This document shows positions 1-10,442 of a DNA stretch of 57,813 nucleotides, piece by piece (positions within the stretch are counted from its first letter, which is position 1; every line of letters starts with the position of its first letter). Location of the stretch: the NCBI RefSeq assembly GCF_018156225.1, contig NZ_JAGTAR010000035.1:1-57813 (forward strand), in the 5' to 3' direction. A model generated the notes under the pieces. The model was not told where the DNA came from. It did no database searches and was given only the letters and a program-made list of their open reading frames with translations. Both the position numbers and the translations under genes were made by a program. Source of the DNA: Carboxylicivirga sediminis (lineage in GTDB: Bacteria; Bacteroidota; Bacteroidia; Bacteroidales; Marinilabiliaceae).

Positions 1-1
1 T

Positions 2-75
2 GGTCTGGTAGTTCAGCTGGTTAGAATGCCGGCCTGTCACGCCGGAGGTCGCGGGTTCGAGTCCCGTCCAGACCG
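2..75 (+). tRNA. tRNA-Asp (anticodon GTC)
   Basis: The sequence folds as a full cloverleaf. The acceptor stem pairs bases 2-8 with 68-74, and base 75 is the G discriminator usual for tRNA-Asp. The anticodon stem pairs 29-33 with 41-45, with loop 34-40 and anticodon GTC at 36-38. A GGTTCGAGTC T-loop region is present. CCA is not encoded. Confidence 0.97.
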
Positions 76-78
76 CAC

Positions 79-106
79 AAAAGCTCATCTGATTAGGTGG
101 GCTTTT
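79..106 (+). terminator. Intrinsic terminator after tRNA-Asp
   Basis: A 9-bp stem (79-87 with 98-106, one G-T pair) ends in a T run directly after the tRNA. From here to the next gene (107-274) I see no further gene and no exact TAnnTTTG promoter motif. Confidence 0.7.
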
Positions 107-274
107 GTTGCTTTTAGCCCTTTTCTTTCTATTTCTCATCGTATTTCATCAAAGGATATGCATGCTTCACCGTGTCAATAGCTGACATTCATGTAAAGGT
201 GGGCGTGTATCAGCAACTAAAGCTCTGTGCGAGCGTACAAATTGTCGATAGATTAAATTAATTCTAGACCATTG

Positions 275-3200
275 ATGAGAATACTTAAACCTATACTTAA
301 ATCAGTACTTTTTGTACTTTATTTTTATCCTTTTATTGCTTTTTCTCAAGAAGGGACCAAGCAATTTATGCCCAACTCAAGCGATAGACTGTGGTTAGAA
401 ATTTATCGATCTGATGATAAATTGTTTGCAACGCAGAGTGCCACTGACAAAGAACGCTTGTATGTATACCTGAATGCTGGCGAAAAAATGCACTTCGGAA
501 TGCGCATGGCCAATTATTCAGAAGGAAGAGTGTCACGCACTTCCTTAAGAGTCAAGGATGGCCAAGGGAATATTGTGTTTTCAGAAAGACGCTTCCCGTC
601 ATCAGGATCTGGTTATATTTCAAGTTACTCAGAAGCAGTGACAGGCCCCGAAGGTGTTATTATAAATGGAACAACCATATCAGATGGTAATGGATACACG
701 CCTTATATTTATGAGGCACAATCTACAGGTAATCATTACATCGAGTTTGAAACATGGCGTTGGGATTACACGCCAGGTGGTAATAACCAAATACGGCGAC
801 GGCGTTTTGCTCTCGAATTTTTTGATGTTACCGTAACGGATGCTGGTAATAATGTAATTACAAATCCTGGTCAGCCTAATGTGTCAGCGGGCAGACTTTG
901 GTCTAAGGGTTGGGCATTTACTACAACCAGCTATACCGACTATCCAGTAAAGGCTGATTTTTTTGTATTCACCGCCGATGAGTTTGTGAATAAGGTGCAG
1001 TACGAAATGAAGCCCTATTCGTTCAATTTTGTGGCAAATTCATATGGAGTTTCGCTGGATGTGAATGATAATGTTATCGAGAAGGCGCAAAGCCAGGATG
1101 GCGATTTAACCAATACCAGTGATATATCAGAATATCGAATTTTCTTAAATGATCCGGACAGGGCTGTGTGGCAGAATACAGCCTTACCGCCTCCTTCGGT
1201 CAAAGTATGGTTCGATGACAATCTGATATACGATTATGACTATGATCGTCAACCTCAGGAATTAGCCCTGGAGCCAAGTGCAATTGTTTTGGAGAAGAAT
1301 AATGTTACTTGTCCGTTTGAGAGTATTACCATGTTTAAGATAGAGACTAATATTGACGGTTTCGCCACAGTGTTGCTCGATTTGGATGGTAATGGATACT
1401 CGACTGCAGGAAATGACAAAGCATTGCAATTGGAGCTTAAAATTGGTACTAATTACGTGCTCTGGGACTTTACCAACGATAATGGGGTGGAGGTGGCTGA
1501 TGGCTCTTATTCTGCTACTGCAACCTTTTTGGGGCGCGGACCAGCTCACTTTCCTTTGTACGATGTTGAGTCGCTAAGTGGTATATCCACCTATTCCATT
1601 CGTCCGTTTAATAAGCTGGGGCCTACTCTTTACTGGGATGATACACAAATTGGCTCATGGGGCGATCCCACCGGTAACGGTAGTATGGATGAAACACAGC
1701 AGAAGCAGTTAATCATTAATAATCATATGCCTCGCGTATGGATTTATGATTCAAACAATACCGCTTACAATGGTAACGGAACAACCATGAATTCATGGTT
1801 TAATGCCATTGACCTGGGGATGCCTTTAATCAATTTCGATGTCATCACCGGAACCACCAAGTGTGTCAATGGTGAAGCTCCAGTGTTGGGGGACATCCAT
1901 TTAGTGGCAGGTATTGATGAGGTTATTAGCTTTAACCTGACTGATTTTACCGACAAGTATTACGATCCTAATGATTTAGACCTGACAGAAATACAAATAC
2001 TAACGCTGCCGGCAGATGGCAGTCTACGGCTATCTGGCGTTCCAATTACTGCTGGACAGGTAATTTTAGCCAGTCAGATAAGTAATATTACTTATACACC
2101 ACCAAGTGGGTTTGGTGGTAAGTATACTTTTGAGTTTACAGCTTCTAACGGTACAAACTATGCGTTACAATCAAGTATTGTTAACCTGGTGAGTAATTCG
2201 GCACCAAGTATAAATGCCATTAGTGATCAAACTATTTGTACCAACGAAGGATTATTGAGTTTCCCAATTACCATTGGAGATGCTGAAACACCAGCAGAAG
2301 ACCTTACCGTGATTGCCTATTCTCATGACCAAAATGCAGTTGAGAATAGTGGTATCAGTTTGTCTGGGACTGGCGCCAGTCGTCAGCTGAATGTGGTGCC
2401 TATTCCTGATCAATCGGGTTATGCTATAATCTATGTACTGGTGGACGATGGCTATTCTCAAAGTATAGAGGAATTTGCCTTGCATATTGGGCCATCGGTA
2501 TTATTTACAGGTGACGTATCTGTTTGTGTGGGAGGAACATTATCACTAACTGCCGAGGAAGTTGGCGCCAGCTATGTATGGAAGAAGGGTGAAACAGTGT
2601 TAAGTACAGCCCAAAATCTGACCGTTAATAATCTGACATTAGCCGATGCAGGTACCTATTCATTATCTGTTGCTAAGGCAGGATGTGCGATTACTAAGCA
2701 GTTTGAGGTATCCATTGCGCCAATCGTCTCTTTCACAGGTGATGTGGCTCTTTGCGTTGGTGAAGATTTATCGTTGAGTGCCGATGAAACAGTAGCAACC
2801 AGTTATACCTGGAAGCGGGGAACATCGGTAATTGGCAGCTCAAAGGTATTGGCAAAGACGGATGTAACGTTGGCTGATAATGGCTCTGATTATACATTGG
2901 AAGTGACAAAAGAGGGTTGTTCCAATGCTTCTGCACCTTTTACTATTTCTGTTGTTAATGTTCTTGACAACAGCCTGATTGTGCAGGGCTCACAAGTAGT
3001 AGAGAATGTTGCAGGAACTGTAACCATCCAATCCGCAGAACAGGATGTGGTGTATACAGTTTATGACTCTGACAATACGCCAGTGGCCTCGGGAACAGGC
3101 AGTGATGCAAATTTAAACCTGAATGTATCAGAAACATTTTTAAATGTAGGCACTAATGTATTTGCCATTAGTGGAGATAACGGCAATTGCACGGTTGACT

Positions 3201-6200
3201 TGATTAATAATGCAAGTATCACCGTAAATGGATTACCAACAATATCGTCACAAGTGGTTAGTACCGATGAAGATATCCCTTATGTTGGCAACTTGCTAAC
3301 AGGGGCTACTGATGAAGATGGTGGTAACCTCACTGCAGAAACAACACCTGTTACTCCTCCATCTAATGGGTCCGTAACGATGTTGGCTAATGGTAACTTT
3401 ACCTATACGCCTAATTCGAATTTTAATGGTTCGGATAGTTTTACTTTCCGCATTTGCGATGATCAAACGCCTAATGGATGTGTGACTGCTGATGTGAGTA
3501 TCACTGTTAATGCTGTTAATGATGTGCCTGTAGTATCCAATGTAAATCTTAATGCTACCGAGGATGTTGATTATATTTTTACCGCGGCAGATTTTACAAC
3601 AACCTACACCGATGAAGAAGGTGAGCCTTTAGCAAAAATTCAAATTACTGGCTTACCCAATGCTGTAGCAGGTGAACTTCAATTGTCAGGGAATCCCGTG
3701 GTCCTTAATCAGGAAATTGAATTGGCGGCCATTGGTAATTTAAAATTTTTACCGGCAGTAAACTGGAATGGTGCGACCTCTTTTCAGTGGAAAGCCAGTG
3801 ACGGCATAGCTTATTCTGAAACCAGTGCAGCTGTTAATTTAAGTGTAGCACCCCAGGATGATACGCCATCAGTTATTAATGGAACGGTTTTAGTTTCGGA
3901 AGATGCCACTAACAATATCATACTATTTAATATTAATGATCAGTTGACTGGAACAGATAATGATATTGATGGTGAAAAAATAAGCTATTCAATTCTGTCA
4001 GGTAATACATCCAATGCTTTTAAAGTGGATGCCAATACTGGTGAAGTAGCTGTTAATATAAGCTCTGCAATTGATTATGAAAACCTGACAAGCTATAGTC
4101 TGGTTATCAGGGCAACTGATGTTAATGGCGGATTTGAAGACCTCGTATTAACTGTCAATGTACAGAATTCAGATAGTGATGTTGTGCTGAGCATAGCTAA
4201 TGCTTCACTAACAGAAGGAGATGCTGGCACCAGCAATATGGTGTTTACGGTATCAGCATCAGAGAATGTGGCTGCAAATCTTTCATTTGATTTTACTATT
4301 ACCGGAGTAACTGCGACTTACCCCATAGATTATACTATTGAATCCGGTTCGGGAATGATTGCAGTAGGTAGCAATACAACCACTTTTAGTGTGCCAGTTG
4401 TTGGCGATGCTATTGTTGAATCAGATGAAACATTTTCTGTTGCCTTGAATAACTTGTCGGCCGGCTCTGTAGCATCTGCTGCAACTGGGACTATTACCGA
4501 TAATGATAATGCTTCTTTGGCTGTTATTAACGCTTCTGCATCAGAAGGTGACGGACAGATTGCTTTTGATGTAACGCTTAATGGGGCTGTTCAGGGAGGG
4601 TTAACCGTTGGCTATAATCTTACCGACCAGTCGGCTAATAGTGGAAGCGATTACAATGGAGCGAGTGGAACAGTCGTGTTCTCGGGAGTTGATGGACAAA
4701 CGCTGCAAATAATCGTACCGCTTAGTGATGATAATGTGGTTGAGCCGACCGAAACTTTTACCGTTAGCTTAAGCTCAGCTAATCCTTCTGTTGATGCCTC
4801 AGATAATGCAACTGGTTCGATTACTGATAATGATGGCCAGGCAACTCTTTCAATAGCCAACCAAACAGTTGATGAAAATGGCTCAGCAGCATTTACAATA
4901 GCAGTTGATAAGGCCGTGCAGGGTGGTTTTACAGTGAATTACAGCACAAGCAATGGTTCAGCTATACTGGGAACTGATTTTACAATTACAGGCTCAAGTC
5001 TGGTATTTACCGGTACAGAGTCGGAAGCTCATGATTTTAATATCACTGGTATTGACGATGCCATTGTAGAAGGTTCAGAAACTTTCACCATCAATTTATC
5101 AACTGGCAATCCATTGGTAAATAGCGGTAACACTGCTACCGGAACCATTATAGATGATGATGTGGCCGTAGTGACAGTGGGCGATGTAACAGTAACAGAA
5201 GGGGGAAATGCCATCTTTACAGTGGCTCTTAATAAAGCTGTAGCCGGAGGTACGGTGATTACTTATGATTTAACAGATAATACAGCCGAAAAAGGAGTAG
5301 ATTACTTGGAGGCTATTGATAGAACAATGACTTTTACAGGTACTGCAGGTGAGTCACATAGTTTTACGGTAACCACACAGAATGATGATATTGTGGAACC
5401 TGTTGAACAATTTACAGTGAGCTTGTCATCAAGTAATCCATTGGTGGGTACCGATGATGTTGCAACTGCTACTATTACAGATAATGATGGAACAGCGGCA
5501 GTAACTGTTAATAATATCAGTGTAGCTGAAGGTGACAATGCACAATTCACATTAACACTTGATAAGGCTGTTCAAGGAGGTGTGGTCATTAACTATTCGA
5601 CCAATAATGGTACGGCCATAGCTGGTGAGGATTATACAGCTGCCAGTGGTTCTGTTGTTTTTGCAGGAACAGCAGGTGAGACGAAGCCTGTTAATATAAC
5701 TACTGCCGAAGATTTAGTAGTGGAGGAGGATGAAGACTTTGCTCTCGCATTGTCTGCGGCCCACACATTGGTTAGTGTAGCAGCAAACGCAACAGCTACC
5801 ATTACAAATGATGATGGCCAGGCTACCATCAGTATTGTAAATGCTTCGTTTAATGAGAATGGAACAGGAACTTTTAGTATTCTTGCTGATAAAGCAGTGC
5901 AAGGTGGCTATACGCTAAACTATAGCTTTGAAGATGGCAGTGCTTTGGCAGGAGTTGATTTCGATGATGAAGTGACGCCGGTTAGTTTTGCAGGCACAGC
6001 CAATGAGTCTCACGAAATCAATGTAGCTGGAGTCGATGATTTATTGTTGGAAGGTCCCGAAATATTTACAATCCGATTAGCATCGTTAAATGGCTTAGTT
6101 GTAGCTAATGGTACAGCACAAGGAACGATCATAGATAATGATGCAGCAGCCATCACCATTGATGATGTAACGGTAAATGAAAATGAAACAGCAACTTTTA

Positions 6201-9200
6201 CCATTTCCCTTGATAATGCGGTGCAGGGTGGCTTTACGGTTGATTATGCTTTTATCAATGGCTCGGCCACAGGAGATGATGATTTTACTACTATATCAAT
6301 ACCCTTGGCCTTTACCGGAAACATCGGGGAATCGCATTCCTTTGATGTGAACATTAGCGATGATAATATAGTCGAAGCTAGCGAAAGTTTTACAGTAACT
6401 GTTACCAGTTCAAATGCACTGGTAGATGATTCGGATACGGCTACTGGTAATATACTTGATAATGACGGACCAGCCAATGTAACGGTCGCTGACGTAATTG
6501 TCGCCGAAGGAGGAAGCGCAGAAGTGGTGTTGCTGCTTGACAAAGCCATTCAGGGAGGTTTTATTGTTGATTGCTCAACCGCTGATGGAACAGCAACTGC
6601 CGGACTTGATTATGAAGTATCGGCAGAAACTTTAGCGTTTGATGGAACGAGTAACGAAACGCAATCATTCTTTATTGATGGTCTGACTGATGAGGTAGTG
6701 GAAGGAATCGAAAATTTCACCGTTAACTTCTCAACATTATCAGCATTAGTAAATGTTCAGGCTTCATCACTAGTGAATATTACCGATGATGATGGGCAGG
6801 CCAAGGTAACAGTCGAGAATATTACAATGAATGAGAATGGTTCAGGAACATTTACCATTAGAGCTGATAAAGCGGTACAGGGTGGTTATACGCTTAGTTA
6901 CTCATTTATTGACGGTACGGCCATTGGCGGTGTTGACTACAATAATGCAGGCGGCAATATCGTATTTGCAGGTTCTGAGGGTGAAATGAAAGACGTGGTT
7001 GTAGCGTCTGTTGATGATGATATTGTTGAGGTATCGGAGTCATTTACTATGCAGCTAAGCTCAGCCAGTACATTGGTTGATGCCAGTGATAATGCTACTG
7101 CTACTATTTTGGATGATGATAATGCATCATTGGTAATTGGTGATGCTCAGGTGACAGAAGACGGAGTACTAAGTTTTGTTGTTACATTATCGCAGGCAGT
7201 TGATGGCGGAACAACTGTAACATCTAACTTCGTTGATATAAGCGCCACTGGTGGTACGGACTATGATAATGACCCACAGCAATGGGTGTTTGCAGGTATT
7301 GAAGGAGAAGAGCATACTATAAGCGTTTCACTTACTGATGATCTGGTTGTGGAAGCAGATGAGACCTTCAGGGTGCAGCTATCCAGCTCCAATGTTTTAG
7401 TTGATGCTTCTCAAACTGCTATTGGTACTATCCTTAATAATGATGGCACAGCTACTGTAACAATTGCTGATGTTGATGTCATTGAGTCAGATAAGGCCAT
7501 TGTTAAACTGGTGGTTGATAAAGCTGTTCAGGGAGGGTTTAATATTTCTTATGCTACAGCTAATGGTACTGCCATGTCTGTTTCTGATTATACTTCGGTA
7601 GTCGATGTGCTTGCTTTTGATGGAACTGTCAATCAGGAACAAATCATTGAAATTAATACTATCGATGATGCCGTGGTGGAGAATGCAGAGAATTACGTTG
7701 TTAACTACACATCCAATAGCGGTTTAGTGACAGTGCCAGCGTTTAATACGATTACTATAACTGATAATGATGGCACAGCTACTCTCGCAGTTAGTGATGT
7801 GTCAGTTACCGAAGGTGGTTCACAGTTGGTTACATTAACCGTAGATAAGGCTGTTCAGGGCGGATTTGAAGTTAGCTATCAGTTTTTAGATAACGAAACA
7901 TCAGGTGTGAATGATTATGAAGCAGCAGGCGATCCGCTTGTCTTTAACGGCACACCAGGTGAATCAGTCACCTTTGAGGTGAGTGCTTTAAACGATGATT
8001 TGGTTGAAGGGAATGAAACGTTTAGTATCGTTTATACGCCATCAGTTGCAGCAGTTCAGGCACCGGATGCATCACTTATTACCATTATTGATGAGGATAG
8101 TGCTAACCTGACAATTGAAGATGTGACGGCTAATGAAGATGAGACTATGACCTTCATTGTTGCACTGAACCGTGAGGTGGCAGGCGGTTTAGTTGTGGAT
8201 TACAACCTAACACCGCAATCGGCCACCGCAGGTGATGATTACACCAATATATTTGATGGTCAGCTGACGTTTATCGGTGGGGCCAACGAAACACAGTCAT
8301 TCACGGTTGATTTGAATGATGATAATGTAGTGGAAGGCAACGAGACATTTATGGTGTCACTAGCGAGCCAAAATGCCTTGGTGGGTGATGATGATTCAGC
8401 TATAGGAACAATTGTAGATAATGACGGAACAGCCACAATAACAGTTGCTGATATCACTGTTAATGAGTCGCAGCAAGCTATATTTACTTTAGAAGCTGAT
8501 AAGGCCGTTCAGGGAGGTTTCAGCATTGCTTATCAAACAACACCTGGAACGGCATCCAATGATGACTTTGTACCTGCATCAGGTGATATAGCGTTTGCAG
8601 GCACTCTTCTCGAATCACAAATTATTACCATTAATCTGGAGGATGATGACATAGTAGAAGCCGATGAGGTGTTTGCTATAGCGCTTTCAACATATAGTGG
8701 TCTTGTAAATGTAGTGGCATCCGTAAATGCAACAATTAACGATAACGATGGTGTTGTAACCCTTTCTGTGGAGGATATTTCGTTTGAAGAGAATGCAACA
8801 GGACAGTTTGTTGTTGTAGCAGATAAAGCCATCGAAGGTGGTTTTGAGTTGAACTACTCATTTGCCGATGTATCGGCAACAGGTGGGGTTGACTATAATA
8901 ATGCACCAAATACCATTTATTTTGCCGGAAACGCAGGGGAGGAGCAGGTAATAGCAGTCGCAGGTATTGATGATAATGCAGTGGAAGCTGATGAAACCTT
9001 TACACTTCAACTGTCATCGGTTAATGCACTGGTTGATGCCACTGTATTGGCTACTGCCACTATTACTGATGATGAAATACCTAATAAGGTGCCTTTGGCT
9101 ACTGCTGATGATTTCTCAACAGATGAGGATGTCTCTTTACAAAGTATGGATGTGTTGGCTAATGATGCGAACCTGGAAGATGGAAATATAGTGGTTTCAG

Positions 9201-10423
9201 TTATAGCGCAACCAACCAATGCTTTGGTGAGCGTTAACCCTGATAATACCCTAAAGCTGGTTCCGGGCAATAACTATTTTGGCGATGTATCATTTGAATA
9301 CCAGGTGTGTGACGGCGATGGTGATTGTGCATCAGCCAGCGTGACGGTGACTATCCATCCGGTGAATGATGCCCCAACTTTGTTATCCGATGTGGCGACT
9401 GTTAATCAGGACGAGGTGCTGAATGGTACCAATCTGTTAAGTAACGATACGGATCCGGAAAACGATGAATTGACCATCAATACAACACCGGTTGTTGATG
9501 TAACCAATGGTACCTTGGTAATTAATACCGATGGAACCTATACCTATACACCTGTTCAGGGCTTCTTTGGTGAGGATGGCTTTACATACGAGGCCTGCGA
9601 TAATGGTAGTCCGGCTTTGTGCTCAAGTGCCAGTGTTCAAATCATTGTTGCAGAAAAGAAGGTGGTTAATGAAGCTCCAACCGCTGTTGATGATGTGTTT
9701 GAAACAGGGCGTAACCAAGTATTGGAAGGATTTTCTGTTTTGGATAACGATACAGATAAAGAAGAAAATACGCTGTATGTAACAACAGTGCCCCTGGTAA
9801 GGCCCGGCAATGGAACAGTAACTATTGAGGTGGATGGAACATTCGCTTACATGCCTGATGCCGATTTCGTAGGTGTAGATTCATTTACCTACCAGGTCTG
9901 CGACGATGGCAGTCCGAGCGAATGTGCTACAGCTACCGTAACGATCTCAGTGGTGATAAAAGATAGTGATGAAGATCTGATTCCGGACGATATTGAAGGT
10001 GATGATGATCCGGATAATGACGGTGTGCCTAACTATCTGGATGATGACTCGGATGGCGATGGTTACAGCGACAAGGAAGAAGGTATTGGCGATTGTGACA
10101 ATGATGAGGTGCCTGACTATCTGGATATCGACTTGTGCTATGATGATTATCCGCTATCCAAAGGCTTCTCGCCCAATGGGGATGGCATCAATGACTTGTA
10201 TGAAATACCATGGTTAGGTCAGTTTACAGAGGTGAGCATAGAGGTATTCAACCGCTGGGGAAATGTGGTTTATACAGCTGATAAGTATCTGAATGATTGG
10301 GATGGCACATCCAATGCAGGTTTCTCCATTGGTGATGAGTTGCCTGTTGGTACATACTTCTACATTATTAACATTAAGGATACCAAGCAGGTCTTGAAAG
10401 GGTATATCTACTTAAATCGATAA
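275..10423 (+). CDS. Giant secreted Calx-beta repeat adhesin with type B T9SS sorting domain
   Basis: A very large secreted surface protein of 3382 residues, probably an adhesin or calcium-stiffened surface filament. The ATG at 275 is preferred over the TTG just before it because it starts directly with a Sec signal peptide (about 1-25, ending AFSQ). Domains in order: a FlgD/Ig-like segment (about 350-430), two Ig-like domains each with a paired cysteine (about 740-890), a cadherin-like domain (about 1200-1297), about 15 Calx-beta repeats of about 109 residues (about 1300-2935, often with DKAVQGG and ITDNDG), three cadherin/Big_9-like domains with NDTD or ND motifs (about 2940-3228), a Asp-rich thrombospondin-type-3-like calcium segment (about 3230-3290), and a CHU_C type B sorting domain with FSPNGDGIND (about 3291-3382). 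Sorting through the type IX system follows from that family. The ligand is unknown. It is followed after 19 bases by its PorP/SprF-like partner. Confidence 0.9.
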   Translation: MRILKPILKSVLFVLYFYPFIAFSQEGTKQFMPNSSDRLWLEIYRSDDKLFATQSATDKERLYVYLNAGEKMHFGMRMANYSEGRVSRTSLRVKDGQGNIVFSERRFPSSGSGYISSYSEAVTGPEGVIINGTTISDGNGYTPYIYEAQSTGNHYIEFETWRWDYTPGGNNQIRRRRFALEFFDVTVTDAGNNVITNPGQPNVSAGRLWSKGWAFTTTSYTDYPVKADFFVFTADEFVNKVQYEMKPYSFNFVANSYGVSLDVNDNVIEKAQSQDGDLTNTSDISEYRIFLNDPDRAVWQNTALPPPSVKVWFDDNLIYDYDYDRQPQELALEPSAIVLEKNNVTCPFESITMFKIETNIDGFATVLLDLDGNGYSTAGNDKALQLELKIGTNYVLWDFTNDNGVEVADGSYSATATFLGRGPAHFPLYDVESLSGISTYSIRPFNKLGPTLYWDDTQIGSWGDPTGNGSMDETQQKQLIINNHMPRVWIYDSNNTAYNGNGTTMNSWFNAIDLGMPLINFDVITGTTKCVNGEAPVLGDIHLVAGIDEVISFNLTDFTDKYYDPNDLDLTEIQILTLPADGSLRLSGVPITAGQVILASQISNITYTPPSGFGGKYTFEFTASNGTNYALQSSIVNLVSNSAPSINAISDQTICTNEGLLSFPITIGDAETPAEDLTVIAYSHDQNAVENSGISLSGTGASRQLNVVPIPDQSGYAIIYVLVDDGYSQSIEEFALHIGPSVLFTGDVSVCVGGTLSLTAEEVGASYVWKKGETVLSTAQNLTVNNLTLADAGTYSLSVAKAGCAITKQFEVSIAPIVSFTGDVALCVGEDLSLSADETVATSYTWKRGTSVIGSSKVLAKTDVTLADNGSDYTLEVTKEGCSNASAPFTISVVNVLDNSLIVQGSQVVENVAGTVTIQSAEQDVVYTVYDSDNTPVASGTGSDANLNLNVSETFLNVGTNVFAISGDNGNCTVDLINNASITVNGLPTISSQVVSTDEDIPYVGNLLTGATDEDGGNLTAETTPVTPPSNGSVTMLANGNFTYTPNSNFNGSDSFTFRICDDQTPNGCVTADVSITVNAVNDVPVVSNVNLNATEDVDYIFTAADFTTTYTDEEGEPLAKIQITGLPNAVAGELQLSGNPVVLNQEIELAAIGNLKFLPAVNWNGATSFQWKASDGIAYSETSAAVNLSVAPQDDTPSVINGTVLVSEDATNNIILFNINDQLTGTDNDIDGEKISYSILSGNTSNAFKVDANTGEVAVNISSAIDYENLTSYSLVIRATDVNGGFEDLVLTVNVQNSDSDVVLSIANASLTEGDAGTSNMVFTVSASENVAANLSFDFTITGVTATYPIDYTIESGSGMIAVGSNTTTFSVPVVGDAIVESDETFSVALNNLSAGSVASAATGTITDNDNASLAVINASASEGDGQIAFDVTLNGAVQGGLTVGYNLTDQSANSGSDYNGASGTVVFSGVDGQTLQIIVPLSDDNVVEPTETFTVSLSSANPSVDASDNATGSITDNDGQATLSIANQTVDENGSAAFTIAVDKAVQGGFTVNYSTSNGSAILGTDFTITGSSLVFTGTESEAHDFNITGIDDAIVEGSETFTINLSTGNPLVNSGNTATGTIIDDDVAVVTVGDVTVTEGGNAIFTVALNKAVAGGTVITYDLTDNTAEKGVDYLEAIDRTMTFTGTAGESHSFTVTTQNDDIVEPVEQFTVSLSSSNPLVGTDDVATATITDNDGTAAVTVNNISVAEGDNAQFTLTLDKAVQGGVVINYSTNNGTAIAGEDYTAASGSVVFAGTAGETKPVNITTAEDLVVEEDEDFALALSAAHTLVSVAANATATITNDDGQATISIVNASFNENGTGTFSILADKAVQGGYTLNYSFEDGSALAGVDFDDEVTPVSFAGTANESHEINVAGVDDLLLEGPEIFTIRLASLNGLVVANGTAQGTIIDNDAAAITIDDVTVNENETATFTISLDNAVQGGFTVDYAFINGSATGDDDFTTISIPLAFTGNIGESHSFDVNISDDNIVEASESFTVTVTSSNALVDDSDTATGNILDNDGPANVTVADVIVAEGGSAEVVLLLDKAIQGGFIVDCSTADGTATAGLDYEVSAETLAFDGTSNETQSFFIDGLTDEVVEGIENFTVNFSTLSALVNVQASSLVNITDDDGQAKVTVENITMNENGSGTFTIRADKAVQGGYTLSYSFIDGTAIGGVDYNNAGGNIVFAGSEGEMKDVVVASVDDDIVEVSESFTMQLSSASTLVDASDNATATILDDDNASLVIGDAQVTEDGVLSFVVTLSQAVDGGTTVTSNFVDISATGGTDYDNDPQQWVFAGIEGEEHTISVSLTDDLVVEADETFRVQLSSSNVLVDASQTAIGTILNNDGTATVTIADVDVIESDKAIVKLVVDKAVQGGFNISYATANGTAMSVSDYTSVVDVLAFDGTVNQEQIIEINTIDDAVVENAENYVVNYTSNSGLVTVPAFNTITITDNDGTATLAVSDVSVTEGGSQLVTLTVDKAVQGGFEVSYQFLDNETSGVNDYEAAGDPLVFNGTPGESVTFEVSALNDDLVEGNETFSIVYTPSVAAVQAPDASLITIIDEDSANLTIEDVTANEDETMTFIVALNREVAGGLVVDYNLTPQSATAGDDYTNIFDGQLTFIGGANETQSFTVDLNDDNVVEGNETFMVSLASQNALVGDDDSAIGTIVDNDGTATITVADITVNESQQAIFTLEADKAVQGGFSIAYQTTPGTASNDDFVPASGDIAFAGTLLESQIITINLEDDDIVEADEVFAIALSTYSGLVNVVASVNATINDNDGVVTLSVEDISFEENATGQFVVVADKAIEGGFELNYSFADVSATGGVDYNNAPNTIYFAGNAGEEQVIAVAGIDDNAVEADETFTLQLSSVNALVDATVLATATITDDEIPNKVPLATADDFSTDEDVSLQSMDVLANDANLEDGNIVVSVIAQPTNALVSVNPDNTLKLVPGNNYFGDVSFEYQVCDGDGDCASASVTVTIHPVNDAPTLLSDVATVNQDEVLNGTNLLSNDTDPENDELTINTTPVVDVTNGTLVINTDGTYTYTPVQGFFGEDGFTYEACDNGSPALCSSASVQIIVAEKKVVNEAPTAVDDVFETGRNQVLEGFSVLDNDTDKEENTLYVTTVPLVRPGNGTVTIEVDGTFAYMPDADFVGVDSFTYQVCDDGSPSECATATVTISVVIKDSDEDLIPDDIEGDDDPDNDGVPNYLDDDSDGDGYSDKEEGIGDCDNDEVPDYLDIDLCYDDYPLSKGFSPNGDGINDLYEIPWLGQFTEVSIEVFNRWGNVVYTADKYLNDWDGTSNAGFSIGDELPVGTYFYIINIKDTKQVLKGYIYLNR

Positions 10424-10442
10424 CTGATAATACAATACAGAA

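Noticed and set aside
2-75. tRNA-Asp as an integration site for a mobile element
   Set aside because: I see no integrase, and no duplicated tRNA 3' end later in the window.
4651-9270. Many 60-100 residue minus-strand frames opposite the Calx-beta repeats
   Set aside because: Their repeated, similar translations follow from the repeats in the real gene on the + strand.
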